In this document: one piece after another, positions 55,219 through 64,000 of the stretch
Position numbering within the stretch: position 1 is the first letter of the stretch
Layout: every line of letters starts with the position of its first letter
From: Parvularcula sp.
Lineage (GTDB): Bacteria > Pseudomonadota > Alphaproteobacteria > Caulobacterales > Parvularculaceae
Assembly (NCBI GenBank): GCA_002704915.1
Contig: PAIP01000034.1
Location: forward strand, 379,827 to 443,826
Length of the DNA stretch: 64,000 nucleotides
Reading direction: 5' to 3'
Made by a program: the position numbers and the translations under genes
Notes under the pieces: generated by a model
Told to the model about the DNA's origin: nothing
The model's database searches: none
The model's input: only the letters and a program-made list of their open reading frames with translations

Positions 55219-55437
55219 TTAGCTTTTGGCCCAGTTGTCGAGGCCGTGGGCGCGGATTTTCGACGTGGCGAGGGTGACGCCGTCGATGATGCCCGCCATG
55301 TGCGAGACCGCTTCGCTATCGGCGCTGGAGAGATCGGCGCCGAGGGCGTTGTAGAGCGTCTCGATATCCACATCATGCGCAAACAGGAATTGCGCGAGGA
55401 GGAGCCGGAGCTGGCTGTCGGAAGGTTTGTCGGCCAT
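55219..55437 (-). CDS. Small uncharacterised protein
   Basis: 72 residues: MADKPSDSQLRLLLAQFLFA, then HDVDIETLYNALGADLSSADSEA and IDGVTLATSKIRAHGLDNW, mostly helical with no signal or membrane segment. I do not recognise a family. A ribosome site AAGGA lies before ATG 55437, and a good terminator follows it, so it is very likely a real gene. A longer frame from 55512 adds residues with no support. Confidence 0.68.
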   Translation of the reverse strand: MADKPSDSQLRLLLAQFLFAHDVDIETLYNALGADLSSADSEAVSHMAGIIDGVTLATSKIRAHGLDNWAKS

Positions 55438-55569
55438 GATCTTGTCGTCCTTGTCCCAAAATGCGTCACGCGCCGGGCGCGTTCGTGGAAGATAAGGCAA
55501 GAACCGGTCCAACGCCGCCGGAAAACGGGAACAGGAGAAAAATGGCGGATAATCCCCTGAAATCCCAGC

Positions 55570-56961
55570 CTATTTGGGGCCGATCATTTTTTCCGGCCGG
55601 ACGATGCGGTCGTAATCGGCGGCGCTGACGAGTCCCATCTTCACCGCTTCTTCCTTGAGGGTTGTGCCATTCTTGTGCGCCGTCTTGGCGATCTTGGTGG
55701 CGTTGTCATAGCCGATTTCCGGCGCCAGCGCCGTGACCAGCATCAGCGACTGCTCCATCAGCGACTTGATGCGGTCTTCATTCGCCTCGATGCCGACAAC
55801 ACATTTGTCGGTGAAGGCGCGCGACGCGTCGGCGAGAAGGCGGATCGATTGCAGGGTGTTGTAGGCGATCACCGGCTTGAAGACGTTGAGCTCGAAATGC
55901 CCCTGGCTGCCGGCGAAGCTCACCGTCGTATTGTTGCCCATCACCTGCGCGCACACCATGGTCATCGCTTCGCACTGGGTCGGGTTCACCTTGCCCGGCA
56001 TGATCGACGAGCCGGGCTCGTTTTCGGGCAGCGCGATTTCGCCGAGGCCCGAACGCGGGCCGGAGCCGAGCAGGCGAATGTCATTGGCGATCTTGAACAG
56101 GCTCACGGCGATTTCGTTGAGCGCGCCGTGCGCCTCGACCATGGCGTCATGGGTCGCCAGCGCCTCGAACTTGTTCGGCGCCGTGACGAAAGGAAGTTTA
56201 GTGTAGGCGGCGACTTCGGCGGCGAACATTTTCGCGAATTCTTTTTTGGAATTGACGCCCGTGCCCACCGCGGTGCCGCCCTGCGCCAGCGCGTAAACCG
56301 CAGGCAGCACGCCCTTGGCGCGCTTGATCCCGTTTTTCACCATGGCCGCATAGCCGGAAAATTCCTGACCCAGCGTCACCGGCGTTGCATCCTGCAAATG
56401 GGTGCGGCCGATCTTGATGATTTTGGCGAAGGCTTTCTGTTTCGCGGCGAGCGCTTCATGGAGATGTTCCAGCGCCGGGATCAGTTCATGTACGATCTGC
56501 TCCGCCGCCGCGATGTGCATGGCTGTCGGGAAGGTGTCGTTCGAAGACTGGCTCATATTCACATGATCGTTCGGATGCACCGGATCTTTCGAGCCGATGA
56601 CGCCGCCGAGAAGCTCGATGGCGCGGTTGGCGATCACTTCATTGGTGTTCATGTTGGATTGCGTGCCCGAGCCTGTCTGCCAGACAGAGAGCGGGAAATT
56701 GTCGTTGAATTTTCCTTCCGCGACTTCGCGCGCGGCTTTCTCAATCGCCTTGCCGGTTTTCGCGGGCATCGACTTCAGCGCCATGTTCGTGCGCACCGCC
56801 GACAGTTTGACGATGCCGAGCGCGCGGATCAGCGGCGCCGGCATGGTCTCCTCGCCGATGGGGAAGTTGATCAGCGAGCGCGCGGACTGCGCGCCGTAAT
56901 ATTTATCGGCGGGGACGTCGAGTTTGCCGAAGCTGTCGGATTCGGTGCGGGTTTTGGCCAT
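55570..56961 (-). CDS. fumC: Fumarate hydratase, class II
   Basis: 463 residues. FumC hydrates fumarate to malate in the citric acid cycle; unlike FumA it needs no iron-sulfur cluster. The signature [15 protein letters not shown] (catalytic Ser loop, about residues 315-329) and the upstream [14 protein letters not shown] and [19 protein letters not shown] blocks are intact. ATG 56961 is used; a weak GAAAGAG lies upstream. It is on its own, with sspB 100 bp upstream on the same strand. Confidence 0.97.
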   Translation of the reverse strand: MAKTRTESDSFGKLDVPADKYYGAQSARSLINFPIGEETMPAPLIRALGIVKLSAVRTNMALKSMPAKTGKAIEKAAREVAEGKFNDNFPLSVWQTGSGTQSNMNTNEVIANRAIELLGGVIGSKDPVHPNDHVNMSQSSNDTFPTAMHIAAAEQIVHELIPALEHLHEALAAKQKAFAKIIKIGRTHLQDATPVTLGQEFSGYAAMVKNGIKRAKGVLPAVYALAQGGTAVGTGVNSKKEFAKMFAAEVAAYTKLPFVTAPNKFEALATHDAMVEAHGALNEIAVSLFKIANDIRLLGSGPRSGLGEIALPENEPGSSIMPGKVNPTQCEAMTMVCAQVMGNNTTVSFAGSQGHFELNVFKPVIAYNTLQSIRLLADASRAFTDKCVVGIEANEDRIKSLMEQSLMLVTALAPEIGYDNATKIAKTAHKNGTTLKEEAVKMGLVSAADYDRIVRPEKMIGPK

Positions 56962-57061
56962 GAGATGCTCTTTCGGCAGGATTTAGACAAAAGGAAGGTG
57001 TTTCGGCCCCGGGTTTATGATGGCTCACAAGAAAGGCGCAAGCCGCGCGGGCGTCGCACCT

Positions 57062-57559
57062 TTACTTCTTGCGGAAGGAATCGAGGCTGACGATGTCGGC
57101 CCCTTCGCCCTTGTCGGCCTCATCGTCTTCGGCTTCAGCTTCCGGCGCGTCTTGTTCCTGTGAGCGGTCGTCTTCGGCTTCGGGCGGGGCGATGTCGAAA
57201 TTGACGCCGAACTGGGCGCTCGGATCGGCGAACTGGGTGACAGCGTCGAAGGGGATCTCAAGCCGTGCCTCCTTGCCTTTGAACCAGAGGGTTACGCCCA
57301 CCTCGTCGTCCGTGACGGTGAGATTTTCGAACTGATGCTGGAGCACGATGGTCATCCGCTCAGGATATTGCTCTTTGAGATGATCGGGAATGGAGACGCC
57401 AGGCGCGCCGGTCAGGAACTCGATGAAGAAATGATGCTCTCCGGGCGCATCCCCGAGCTCGGCCACCAGTTTCAGGACATCGCGCATGAGAAAGCGGTAG
57501 GCGCGCTTCTGGGCTTCCTGAATGAGGTCGTTGTAATCAAGCTCGATGTCTTCCGTCAC
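57062..57559 (-). CDS. sspB: SspB-family ClpXP adaptor
   Basis: 165 residues of the alphaproteobacterial SspB family (DUF1321), which carries ssrA-tagged proteins to the ClpX unfoldase. The core fits: DYNDLIQEAQKRAYRFLMRDVLKL, HHFFIEFLTGAPGVSIPDHL and TLWFKGKEARLEIPF. A long acidic linker leads to the C-terminal basic SLDSFRKK tail, probably the ClpX-docking segment. It starts with GTG at 57559 after AAGGCAG. It sits only about 350 bp from ssrA, whose tag it would recognise. Confidence 0.9.
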   Translation of the reverse strand: MTEDIELDYNDLIQEAQKRAYRFLMRDVLKLVAELGDAPGEHHFFIEFLTGAPGVSIPDHLKEQYPERMTIVLQHQFENLTVTDDEVGVTLWFKGKEARLEIPFDAVTQFADPSAQFGVNFDIAPPEAEDDRSQEQDAPEAEAEDDEADKGEGADIVSLDSFRKK

Positions 57560-57664
57560 CGTGAAACTGCCTTTCGGATATCAACTATATCGGCGCACTT
57601 TGTAGCGAGGTTGCGGGCGAGAGGCCAGCGGGACCGGGAGCAACGGAATTTGGAGGGATGAAAA

Positions 57665-57891
57665 ATAAAATCCCCGGCTTCTGGTGCCCCGCGGGCGAAG
57701 GCCCGCAATTCTCAAGAATCCCGGCGCGTGAATGCTATACCGGTAGTTAGTTTTATGGGGAATAAAGTCCCCGGCTTCTGTTGCCAGGTGCTCCCCGCGC
57801 CCGAAGGGGCGCAGATCAAAGATTCCCCGGCGCCTGCGCGCCGTAAAGATGGACGGATTTACGGGACATAAAGTCCCCGGCTTCTGTTGCC
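57665..57891. repeat. Three tandem repeats downstream of ssrA
   Basis: The 24-mer ATAAAGTCCCCGGCTTCTGTTGCC occurs at 57762-57785 and 57868-57891, with a two-mismatch copy at 57665-57688 (spacings 97 and 106). A second shared block near 57714-57728 and 57818-57840, and GAAG-loop hairpins at 57691-57706 and 57797-57812, show that the repeated unit is about 100 bp. The unit nearest ssrA begins at the tmRNA 3' hairpin. Confidence 0.75.
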
Positions 57892-57904
57892 AGGCGCCGG
57901 GGGG

Positions 57905-58205
57905 CCCCGCCTAGCCTTGGAAAGGGGCTAGGGCTTTAAAAAGCGAACTGCTCAGCCGCGTTACGCAGCGAGAGCGAGTTCTTCCGAGTAGTTGTCGTTG
58001 GCAACTATTCAGTTGTAGCCAAATAACGGAGGCAAACCGGGCGAAAACATCGTCTTTAGACGCTCGTCGATCCTATTTCGGCCCCGCCGAAGCCTCCCCC
58101 CAAAGCTTTTCGGGAGAGGGGTTTTGGTGGAGCCGCCGGGTACCGCCCCCGGGTCCGATACGGTTATTGCACGCGTCATTTATCGCCATAGCCCGCTTGC
58201 GCGAG
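57905..58205 (-). ncRNA. ssrA: Two-piece (permuted) tmRNA
   Basis: On the minus strand the acceptor piece comes first and ends in GGACCCGGGGGCGGTACCCG, GCGGCTCCACCA (CCA end at 58125). A 39-base spacer follows. The coding piece starts GGGGCCGAAATAGGATCGACG at 58085, like other tmRNA 5' ends. The tag frame is at 57961-58002 and reads ANDNYSEELALAA then TAA. A terminal hairpin CTAGCC/GGCTAG is at 57911-57931. tmRNA rescues stalled ribosomes and tags the unfinished protein for ClpXP; SspB is next to it. The outer ends of the transcript are estimates. Confidence 0.93.
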
Positions 58206-58212
58206 CACAAGA

Positions 58213-58242
58213 AATATAGGCTCCGGGGGTAAAGATTTAAAG
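58213..58242 (-). promoter_or_regulatory. Candidate promoter of ssrA
   Basis: On the minus strand CTTTAA (58237-58242) and TATATT (58213-58218) are 18 bp apart. Transcription would start near 58205, just before the acceptor piece. Confidence 0.45.
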
Positions 58243-58352
58243 ACCCGTGGCCCAAAGGCCGCGAAAAAGCGCAGGAATGTCAAGATTCTGTAATATCCAT
58301 GCATTAAGTGCGCATAGCATCGGCAGGCGTTTCAGGCTGGAGCCAGGCGGCT

Positions 58353-58628
58353 ATGGAATCGGGCGACTTCAAGAAGTGGCGCAAATCGCTGGGCCTGTCC
58401 CAGAAAGACGCAGCCAATCTCCTCGGCCTCAAGCGCCGAATGATCCAATATTACGAAAAAGGCGAGCGCGACGGGGAAAAAGTGAAAATTCCCCGTTCGG
58501 TCCGGCTTGCCTGCTATGCGATCGCGCAAGGGGTCGAAGATTACAACGGTCCAAACCGCAAGCTTCACCTGCGGGACAAAACCGATAAAGAAATAAAGAT
58601 AGAGGCGAAGGAAGCCGAGCCGGCCTAA
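58353..58628 (+). CDS. Small XRE-like helix-turn-helix protein
   Basis: 91 residues with a compact helix-turn-helix of the lambda-repressor type: FKKWRKSLGLSQKDAANLLGLKRRMIQYYEKGER (residues 7-40, shown in outline), then an Arg/Lys-rich tail ending in EAEPA. The Leu-Gly-Leu-Ser-Gln turn is typical. It is next to ssrA and divergent from it, with AGG five to six bases before ATG 58353. No partner gene or operator is evident. It may be a phage-remnant or chromosomal regulator. Confidence 0.82.
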   Translation: MESGDFKKWRKSLGLSQKDAANLLGLKRRMIQYYEKGERDGEKVKIPRSVRLACYAIAQGVEDYNGPNRKLHLRDKTDKEIKIEAKEAEPA

Positions 58629-58655
58629 AGCAGTCGCCGGGTTGCGTTCACGCCT

Positions 58656-58724
58656 TCGATCCTTTGAGATGTAAAAATCTCTTCATCATGAGGGACGCGC
58701 AGCGCCGTCTCGAAGGATGAAGGC
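58656..58724. repeat. Degenerate intergenic palindrome
   Basis: CCTTCGATCCTTTGAGAT on the left pairs imperfectly with GTCTCGAAGGATGAAGG on the right. It shares the CTTCGAGAC core of the elements at 40091 and 54994. Confidence 0.55.
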
Positions 58725-58754
58725 TATATAGGCCGAAATAATATTTTTTGAGAA

Positions 58755-60260
58755 CTACTCGCCTGGCGCTCCAGCATCCGGGTCGTCTGGGCCCGTATCC
58801 GCGTCCGGCGGATTAAAGGGCAGGGTTTCGGGCGTATCCGCCTCGCCTTGTTCATGCCCTGAGATTTCAGGAGCGGGCGCGACGTTCGGGTTTTCATAAT
58901 GCCAATAGCTGTTTGCTTCCCGGGCGCGCGAAACGCCATCGCGAATGGCGGCGGCTTCGGGGTGGTTGTCGAGGGCCAGCAATTTGTCGAGCGCATCATC
59001 GCCATAATCGCCGAGCCGGAAACGCAGATATCCGTAGTCGAAATCCTCCGCTGTGATGCGCTCTTTGGCGAGGAGATTGTATTGGCTTCTCGCGCTGATC
59101 GCCCAAGGGTTGGCGAGCGGCGTTGCAAGCAGGATCAACACCGCCACCCACAGCGCCGCCATCGCCGTGTTCAAGGGGCCCACAAGCGGCATCCATTTTT
59201 TGCCGCGCCAGTTCGCTTCAGTCGCCAGGCCGGCAAGGCAGACGATGGAATAAGCGGCGACGAGAGCGTTGACGGCGAGACCTGCGATCCGCGGCGGCGT
59301 CAGGCCGTAATCCTCAACCCGCAGGGAAAAGGCGTAGAAGGCGAGAAGGGCGTAGACCGGGAATCCGATCAGCGTGATGAGCGTGGGTATCCGCAGCCAC
59401 AGGGGCGGCGGCCCGCCTTCGCCGTTTTGATAGACGCCGTTGAAAATCAGCATGCCGAGAAGGGCGAGCCCCATCATCCATGCGCTCGGATAAGGCCGGT
59501 CGAAAACGACGCCAACCCCTTTGACGGCGAAAACGATGAGCAAAGTCACCGTAAACACCGCAGTGATGATCATCAAAATGCGCGCAAGCAGCAAAAGAAC
59601 ATAGCGCAGCGCGCCGAGCAGCGACTGCAGTCCGCGCATCATCGCGATCGACAATCCGCCAATGGCGCCCAAAAACGGCAGGATGAACCAGGGTTCCTGA
59701 AACAGCTTATTGAAGAAGCTGACATCGAGCTGCTTCAAAAGAAGCGCCCAGGCGAACAGGAGCAGGAGCGCCAACAAGGCGAACAGTTTCGCGCCGCCGG
59801 CGATCAGGGGCATGGTGACGCCGTGAAAGAAGACATTCCCATAGGCGGGGGGGACGCCGGTCTCCTGCGCGGCTTTGACAAGCGTCACAAGCAAATAAGC
59901 GCAGAGAGCGCGGCTGACGAAAAACCAGAAGAAGGTTGGAAAATCCGTGAGGTTTTGCGGATCGCTCGCGGCGACGCTGGCGATGAACAAGTCGGGGGGC
60001 GCCAGCAGTGCGGCGATTGCAAGAGCGCCGGCGCCAGCCTTGAAAAATGCGCCTTTTTCGGCAAGCAGCAGATAAGACGCCGCCAGGGTTCCAATGAAGA
60101 ACAGCGCCGTGATCGCCAGCGGCCGGTCGTCATGGCCGTCGATCCAGAATTCGGTGATGCCGTAAACCGCAAGGCCGGCGAGGAAGCCGATGAGGAGGCC
60201 GGGCAGGGCGAGACCCTTGCCGCCGGTCTCAGGCGCAAACGCCTCGTTGTCTTCCGCCAT
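58755..60260 (-). CDS. DUF4153 membrane protein
   Basis: 501 residues with about eleven hydrophobic helices in residues 15-400 and a soluble, acidic Pro/Asp/Glu tail. The layout and the TM region ([27 protein letters not shown]) match DUF4153, a family of uncharacterised membrane proteins in alphaproteobacteria and others. The conserved YGLTPPRI block is a family marker. It is divergent from thyA, 126 bp apart. No function is known. Confidence 0.85.
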   Translation of the reverse strand: MAEDNEAFAPETGGKGLALPGLLIGFLAGLAVYGITEFWIDGHDDRPLAITALFFIGTLAASYLLLAEKGAFFKAGAGALAIAALLAPPDLFIASVAASDPQNLTDFPTFFWFFVSRALCAYLLVTLVKAAQETGVPPAYGNVFFHGVTMPLIAGGAKLFALLALLLLFAWALLLKQLDVSFFNKLFQEPWFILPFLGAIGGLSIAMMRGLQSLLGALRYVLLLLARILMIITAVFTVTLLIVFAVKGVGVVFDRPYPSAWMMGLALLGMLIFNGVYQNGEGGPPPLWLRIPTLITLIGFPVYALLAFYAFSLRVEDYGLTPPRIAGLAVNALVAAYSIVCLAGLATEANWRGKKWMPLVGPLNTAMAALWVAVLILLATPLANPWAISARSQYNLLAKERITAEDFDYGYLRFRLGDYGDDALDKLLALDNHPEAAAIRDGVSRAREANSYWHYENPNVAPAPEISGHEQGEADTPETLPFNPPDADTGPDDPDAGAPGE

Positions 60261-60386
60261 GTCACCCCTCTATGCGGCCCCGTCGCGCCCGGCGACACTA
60301 CCATCGGGAGCGCCGGGGAAAAAGCGGCATTGGCCGCGCAGCCTGACACGCTATGCTGCGCAGGAAACAGGAGATTCGCGGCGTTT

Positions 60387-61181
60387 ATGCGACAATATCT
60401 TGACCTTCTGGCGCGTGTTCTGGAAGCGGGCGATGCGCGCATCGACCGCACCGGCGTCGGCACGCGCGCCGTTTTCGGCCATCAGATGCGGTTCGATCTC
60501 GCCAATGGCTTCCCGCTTTTGACGACGAAAAAGCTCCATACGAAATCCATCGTGCATGAACTTCTTTGGTTTCTCTCCGGCGACACCAATATCCGTTATC
60601 TGAAAGAGCATGGCGTTTCCATCTGGGACGAATGGGCGGATGAAAACGGCGACCTCGGTCCGGTCTATGGCCGGCAGTGGCGGTCATGGGCGGCGCCGGA
60701 CGGCCGAGCGATCGATCAGATCGAGTGGGTCGTCAATGAAATAAAGACCAATCCGTCATCGCGACGGCTCGTGGTCAGCGCATGGAACCCGGCCGATCTT
60801 GGCGCCATGGCCCTCGCGCCGTGTCACTGTCTGTTTCAGTTCTTTGTCGCCGATGGGCGTTTGTCGTGCCAGCTCTATCAGCGCTCCGGCGATGTTTTTC
60901 TCGGCGTGCCGTTCAACATCGCTTCTTACGCGTTGCTCACCGCGATGGTCGCGCAGGTCTGCGATCTTGAACAAGGGGAATTCATCCACACGCTCGGCGA
61001 CGCGCATCTTTATTCAAATCATGTGGAGCAGGCGCGCGAGCAACTGAAGCGCAAGCCCGGCCCTTTGCCGAAACTTGTTCTCAATCCGGACGTCAAAGAC
61101 ATTTTTGCTTTCCGTTTTGAAGACATCGCCATCGAAGATTACAAGGCGCAGGCCCATATCAGGGCGCCGGTGGCGGTATGA
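60387..61181 (+). CDS. thyA: Thymidylate synthase
   Basis: 264 residues, the same length as the enterobacterial enzyme, which methylates dUMP using methylene-tetrahydrofolate. The start [15 protein letters not shown], the dUMP-binding [18 protein letters not shown] and the catalytic Cys in [11 protein letters not shown] are intact, as are [19 protein letters not shown] and the C-terminal IRAPVAV. AGGAG lies 13 bases before ATG 60387. Its stop overlaps the next start (ATGA), and the operon continues to folA, which regenerates the folate it uses. Confidence 0.97.
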   Translation: MRQYLDLLARVLEAGDARIDRTGVGTRAVFGHQMRFDLANGFPLLTTKKLHTKSIVHELLWFLSGDTNIRYLKEHGVSIWDEWADENGDLGPVYGRQWRSWAAPDGRAIDQIEWVVNEIKTNPSSRRLVVSAWNPADLGAMALAPCHCLFQFFVADGRLSCQLYQRSGDVFLGVPFNIASYALLTAMVAQVCDLEQGEFIHTLGDAHLYSNHVEQAREQLKRKPGPLPKLVLNPDVKDIFAFRFEDIAIEDYKAQAHIRAPVAV

Positions 61182-61660
61182 ACATCACGATCCGGCGCGC
61201 CCTCGCGGGGGATGAAGGGCTGATTCTCAGCTTCATCCGCGAGCTGGCGACCTATGAAAAACTCTCCCACGAAGTCGTCGCCACGGAGGAGCATCTGGGT
61301 CGCACGCTGTTTTGCGATGCGCCGAAAGCCTTTGCCCTGATCGCGGAAGAGGACGGCGAGCCGGTCGGCTTTGCACTTTATTTCTTCAACTATTCGACCT
61401 TTCTCGGAAAGCACGGGCTCTATCTGGAAGATCTTTACGTGCGCGAAAGCGCGCGCGGGCGCGGCGCCGGCAAAGCGCTTCTGGCGGCGCTGGCGCGCAT
61501 TGCACTCGACCACGATTGCGGGCGCATGGAATGGTCTGTGCTCGACTGGAATGCTCCGTCGGTCGCTTTTTACAAATCCCTCGGCGCCGAGCCCATGGAC
61601 GAATGGACGGTGTACCGTCTGACCGGCGCATCGCTTGAGCATCTGGCGAAGGGCGAATGA
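61178..61660 (+). CDS. GNAT-family N-acetyltransferase (diamine/spermidine acetyltransferase-like)
   Basis: 160 residues with the GNAT fold. The acetyl-CoA loop is [18 protein letters not shown] (Q/RxxGxG/A), and the C-terminal [14 protein letters not shown] block is typical. [21 protein letters not shown] resembles eukaryotic and bacterial polyamine acetyltransferases of the SAT type, so polyamines are a plausible substrate, but this is not certain. It is coupled by overlap to thyA before and folA after; the reason for this company is unclear. Confidence 0.9.
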   Translation: MNITIRRALAGDEGLILSFIRELATYEKLSHEVVATEEHLGRTLFCDAPKAFALIAEEDGEPVGFALYFFNYSTFLGKHGLYLEDLYVRESARGRGAGKALLAALARIALDHDCGRMEWSVLDWNAPSVAFYKSLGAEPMDEWTVYRLTGASLEHLAKGE

Positions 61661-62172
61661 AGGGCGCGCGTCTTTGTCACGCCGTCGCCGTTGCGCGCAA
61701 TGGCGTCATCGGCGCCGATGGCGGCCTCGCCTGGCGGATTTCGGATGACTTGAAACAGTTCAAGGCGGCGACCGTCGGCAAGCCGGTCATCATGGGCCGC
61801 AAGACATTCGAATCCATCGGCCGGCCGCTCCCCGAAAGGGACAATATCGTGATTACGCGCTCGCCGGATTTTCTGAAGGAAGGCGTGTTCATCGCCCGCA
61901 CAATCGACGGCGCCGTCAAACTGGCGAGGGAGCTTGCGGCGGAGCGGGGCGTTGACGAAATCCCGATCATTGGCGGCGCTGAAATATACGCTCAGACGCT
62001 CGCCCGGACCGAGCGCATCTATCTCACCCGGGTCGATGCTGATGTGGAAGGCGATGTTCGCTATCCCGACCTTGATTCGCGCCGGTGGCGCGAAAAGCTT
62101 GTGGGCGCCTGCGAAAAAAATGCCCGGAATGAGTATGCTTGCGAATTTTTCATTCTCGACCGCAAGTCCTGA
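61657..62172 (+). CDS. folA: Dihydrofolate reductase
   Basis: 171 residues. Reduces dihydrofolate made by ThyA. The fold markers are in order: AVARNGVIGADGGLAWRISDDLKQF (active-site Asp in SDD), VIMGRKTFESIGRPLPERDNIVITR and IPIIGGAEIYAQTL with the conserved Gly-Gly pair. Its ATG overlaps the GNAT stop (ATGA). Last gene of thyA-GNAT-folA; no clear terminator seen. Confidence 0.96.
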   Translation: MKGARLCHAVAVARNGVIGADGGLAWRISDDLKQFKAATVGKPVIMGRKTFESIGRPLPERDNIVITRSPDFLKEGVFIARTIDGAVKLARELAAERGVDEIPIIGGAEIYAQTLARTERIYLTRVDADVEGDVRYPDLDSRRWREKLVGACEKNARNEYACEFFILDRKS

Positions 62173-62351
62173 ACCAACTCCAAAAAGGCCCAATTTTTAG
62201 GAATTTTGGCGACCCCGCATTCACAGATCATGCGTTAAAATAGGCCGTTTCAGTCTTAAGGCTCCAACCTGCCAGTTATATAGCGTAAGTTCGAGATTTG
62301 AGGCGCCTTGACGGACAAGCTGGGGCGCAACGGAAGACGGAGGAGGGGGAT

Positions 62352-63551
62352 ATGAGAATTGCGGCGACAGCATTGGCGCTAGTCGGTGCGCTTGCTGCAA
62401 CGGGCGTGGTCGAAAGCGCAGAGGCGAAAGCCGTCTGCACGCGCGGCGCCGATGCGCGCACCATCGAAATCATATCGCCGGGCGTCGTCGGAGAAAGCTG
62501 CGATGTACGCTACACCCGTTCCGGCAACGCGTCCGTTCCCTATCACGCCGACAACGCCTCCGATTTCTGCGCCCGAAAAGCAAGAGAGTTGGCGACGCGT
62601 CTGGCTGCGTCGGGCTTTGTCTGCGTAGAGGCCGCCCCGGCCTTGCGTGCTGACACATCGCCACCGGCCTCTGACTTTGTGGTTGAGGCAAAGCGCGCCG
62701 AGACAGAACCGGAAGCCGCAGCGTCGGACCCCGCGCCGCAGGAGACGCTGATGGAAGAGCCCGCCCCGGTCGAGGTTGCGGCAGCCGAACCCGCGCCCTC
62801 CGAACCGCCAGCGGCGGCTACAGAACCTCTTGCGGCAAATCATGTTGCAACTGAAGACGAGACTGGCGCGCTCGAAGATGAAATGAGCAGGATTCTCGCG
62901 CAGCCTGTTGCTGAACCGATCACAGGCGAACCTGCGCAATTGGTGGCGCAACGTTCGCCGCCGCCCTCGCAGCCGCAAGCAACTCCCGTGGGGCGCATGG
63001 TTGGCGCCGAACCGGAAGAACCGCGTCCCGCGATTGAGGTGACGCAGGCAAGCTTGCAGGAGACTGCCCCCGCGCCTGAGGCCAACCCAGAACCCGAGAC
63101 GAAAACCGAGCCTGCGCCGCAGCCGGCAGCCGCGCCGCAGCAGGCGAAGAAGACGGAAGCGTCAAAACTGCGCGAACCGGCCGATGTCATTCGCGCCACG
63201 CTGCGGGCTCAGATCGCGGCCTGGAATGAGGGCGATCTTGACGGCTTTATGGACGCCTACTGGAAAAGCGATGATCTGAAATTCGTATCCGGCGTGAATG
63301 TCACCAAAGGCTGGAACGCCACCATGAAACGCTATCGCGATCGTTACGCGGGAGGCGAGGGTCTTGGCCAGCTTGGCTTCGAGAAGCTCGATGTGGAAAT
63401 GCTCACGGATGACGTTGCGACGGTGACAGGGCGTTTCAATCTTGCGCGTGGCGGCGAAACTTCAAGCGGGGCCTTTTCGCTTGTGATGCGCCGCGACGCA
63501 GGCGCCTGGAAGATCGTCCACGATCATACGACGCCCGATCCTGCGCCGTAA
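62352..63551 (+). CDS. Exported protein with C-terminal DUF4440 (SnoaL-like) domain
   Basis: 399 residues. A signal peptide (MRIAATALALVGALAATGVV, then ESAEA) is followed by a short Cys-containing domain (about 27-95), a long Pro/Glu/Ala linker (110-275) and a DUF4440/nuclear-transport-factor-2-like domain at 280-399 (VIRATLRAQIAAWNEGDLDGFMDAYW ... MRRDAGAWKIVHDHTT). Such domains bind small ligands or act as stress-linked proteins in the periplasm. AGGAGGGGG lies just before ATG 62352. It converges with the Mrp gene. Confidence 0.85.
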   Translation: MRIAATALALVGALAATGVVESAEAKAVCTRGADARTIEIISPGVVGESCDVRYTRSGNASVPYHADNASDFCARKARELATRLAASGFVCVEAAPALRADTSPPASDFVVEAKRAETEPEAAASDPAPQETLMEEPAPVEVAAAEPAPSEPPAAATEPLAANHVATEDETGALEDEMSRILAQPVAEPITGEPAQLVAQRSPPPSQPQATPVGRMVGAEPEEPRPAIEVTQASLQETAPAPEANPEPETKTEPAPQPAAAPQQAKKTEASKLREPADVIRATLRAQIAAWNEGDLDGFMDAYWKSDDLKFVSGVNVTKGWNATMKRYRDRYAGGEGLGQLGFEKLDVEMLTDDVATVTGRFNLARGGETSSGAFSLVMRRDAGAWKIVHDHTTPDPAP

Positions 63552-63558
63552 GTCGCGC

Positions 63559-64000
63559 TCAGGCGAGTTTCACGAATTTCGCGATGTCTTCCGCGAGCTC
63601 ATGGAACGTTTTCGCGGCGGCATGATCGGTTGCAGCGACAGGCCGTCCGTCATCGGAGGCCTGACGCAAATCCGGGAACAATGGAATGGCTCCCATAAAC
63701 GGAGCGCCTAATTCTTTCGCCGCGCGTTCTGCGCCGCCTTCTCCGAACAGAAACTGTTTCGCGCCGTCCGGCCCTTCGAGCCAGGACATGTTTTCAATCA
63801 CGCCGATCAACGGCGTCTCGGTCTGGCGGAAGAGATGCACGCCCCGGCGCACATCTGCCAGCGCCATTTCCTGCGGCGTTGAGACAATGACCGCGCCGGA
63901 GAGCTTTTTCGATTGAATGAGCGAGATATGCGCATCGCCCGTGCCCGGCGGCGTATCCACGAGAAGAATGTCGAGCTCGCCCCAATCCACATCGCTCATG
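63559..64000 (-). CDS. mrp: Mrp/ApbC-type iron-sulfur cluster carrier ATPase, C-terminal part (cut by window edge)
   Basis: The last 147 codons of an Mrp/NBP35-family P-loop ATPase that carries and transfers iron-sulfur clusters. DWGELDILLVDTPPGTGDAHIS, GAVIVSTPQEMALADVRRGV and PLIGVIENMSWLEGPDG are family hallmarks. The Walker A part lies outside the window, and the true start is beyond 64000. The CxxC pair found after ENMS in many relatives is missing (SWLEGPDGAKQ), as in some other alphaproteobacterial members. Confidence 0.9.
   Translation of the reverse strand, partial: MSDVDWGELDILLVDTPPGTGDAHISLIQSKKLSGAVIVSTPQEMALADVRRGVHLFRQTETPLIGVIENMSWLEGPDGAKQFLFGEGGAERAAKELGAPFMGAIPLFPDLRQASDDGRPVAATDHAAAKTFHELAEDIAKFVKLA

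Noticed and set aside
55675..57090. 471-codon frame antisense to fumC
   Set aside because: Shadow of FumC; Arg/His/Ala-rich with no motif.
58899..60386. Long plus-strand frame upstream of thyA that would extend ThyA by nearly 500 residues
   Set aside because: It is antisense to the DUF4153 gene; ThyA has its normal length from ATG 60387.
1..64000. CRISPR arrays, tRNA or rRNA genes, insertion sequences, prophage genes
   Set aside because: I scanned for evenly spaced repeats, tRNA-like CCA ends other than ssrA, and transposase or integrase motifs and found none.

Overview
The window is a stretch of GC-rich (by eye about 60% or more) alphaproteobacterial chromosome. The clearest lineage marker is a circularly permuted, two-piece ssrA (tmRNA) gene on the minus strand near 57.9-58.2 kb whose reading frame encodes the tag ANDNYSEELALAA. 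An SspB adaptor of the alphaproteobacterial type, two-part thyA/folA and yajC-secD-secF operons and typical intergenic palindromes agree. I cannot place it below class level; an aquatic Caulobacterales/Parvularculales-like organism is an inference.

Layout. 0-1.5 kb: start of a TonB-dependent receptor and a VPLPA/PEP-CTERM surface protein. 1.5-8.9 kb: gltX, a LOG-family protein, a LysM protein and an RND efflux pump. 9.0-24.3 kb: an exosortase/exopolysaccharide locus in two divergent arms around a 460-bp control region. The left arm (minus strand) carries exosortase D fused to EpsI, a Wzz-type chain-length protein and a CpsD-type ATPase. The right arm (plus strand) carries a WecG-type glycosyltransferase fused to a STAS domain, a PrsT-type TPR lipoprotein, an ExeA-type ATPase fused to a decayed glycosyltransferase, two GT2 enzymes and an oxidoreductase-epimerase fusion. 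Three sites with sigma-54 spacing lie upstream of the arms. 24.5-27.7 kb: a large G8-domain/beta-helix surface protein. 27.7-35.4 kb: queG, a GST, a membrane protein, cysQ, an initiating sugar-phosphate transferase and UDP-glucose dehydrogenase. 36-39 kb: a tetR-plsC-LplT-like lipid operon with two palindromic operators. 39-40.6 kb: an orphan membrane protein and repeats. 40.6-45.2 kb: three tandem alkaline-phosphatase-superfamily paralogues with eroded metal sites. 45.3-48.4 kb: yajC-secD-secF. 48.4-57.6 kb: sodB, a phytoene-synthase-like protein, a ClC channel, a GlnE homologue with decayed catalytic motifs, small regulators, fumC and sspB. 57.6-58.6 kb: ssrA, tandem repeats and a small HTH protein. 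58.7-64 kb: DUF4153 protein, thyA-GNAT-folA, a DUF4440 protein and the end of an Mrp ATPase.

How it fits together. The initiating transferase (32.6 kb) and Ugd (34.1 kb) would supply the lipid-linked first sugar and UDP-glucuronate; the GT2 and WecG enzymes would extend the repeat unit; Wzz and the CpsD-like ATPase would set chain length; and exosortase D would process VPLPA-CTERM proteins such as the one at 0.7-1.4 kb. No flippase, polymerase or outer-membrane export protein is in the window, so those steps must be encoded elsewhere. The most unusual content is the set of domain fusions in the right arm, all in one operon, together with the decayed GlnE and the triplicated, apparently metal-site-less phosphatase relatives.
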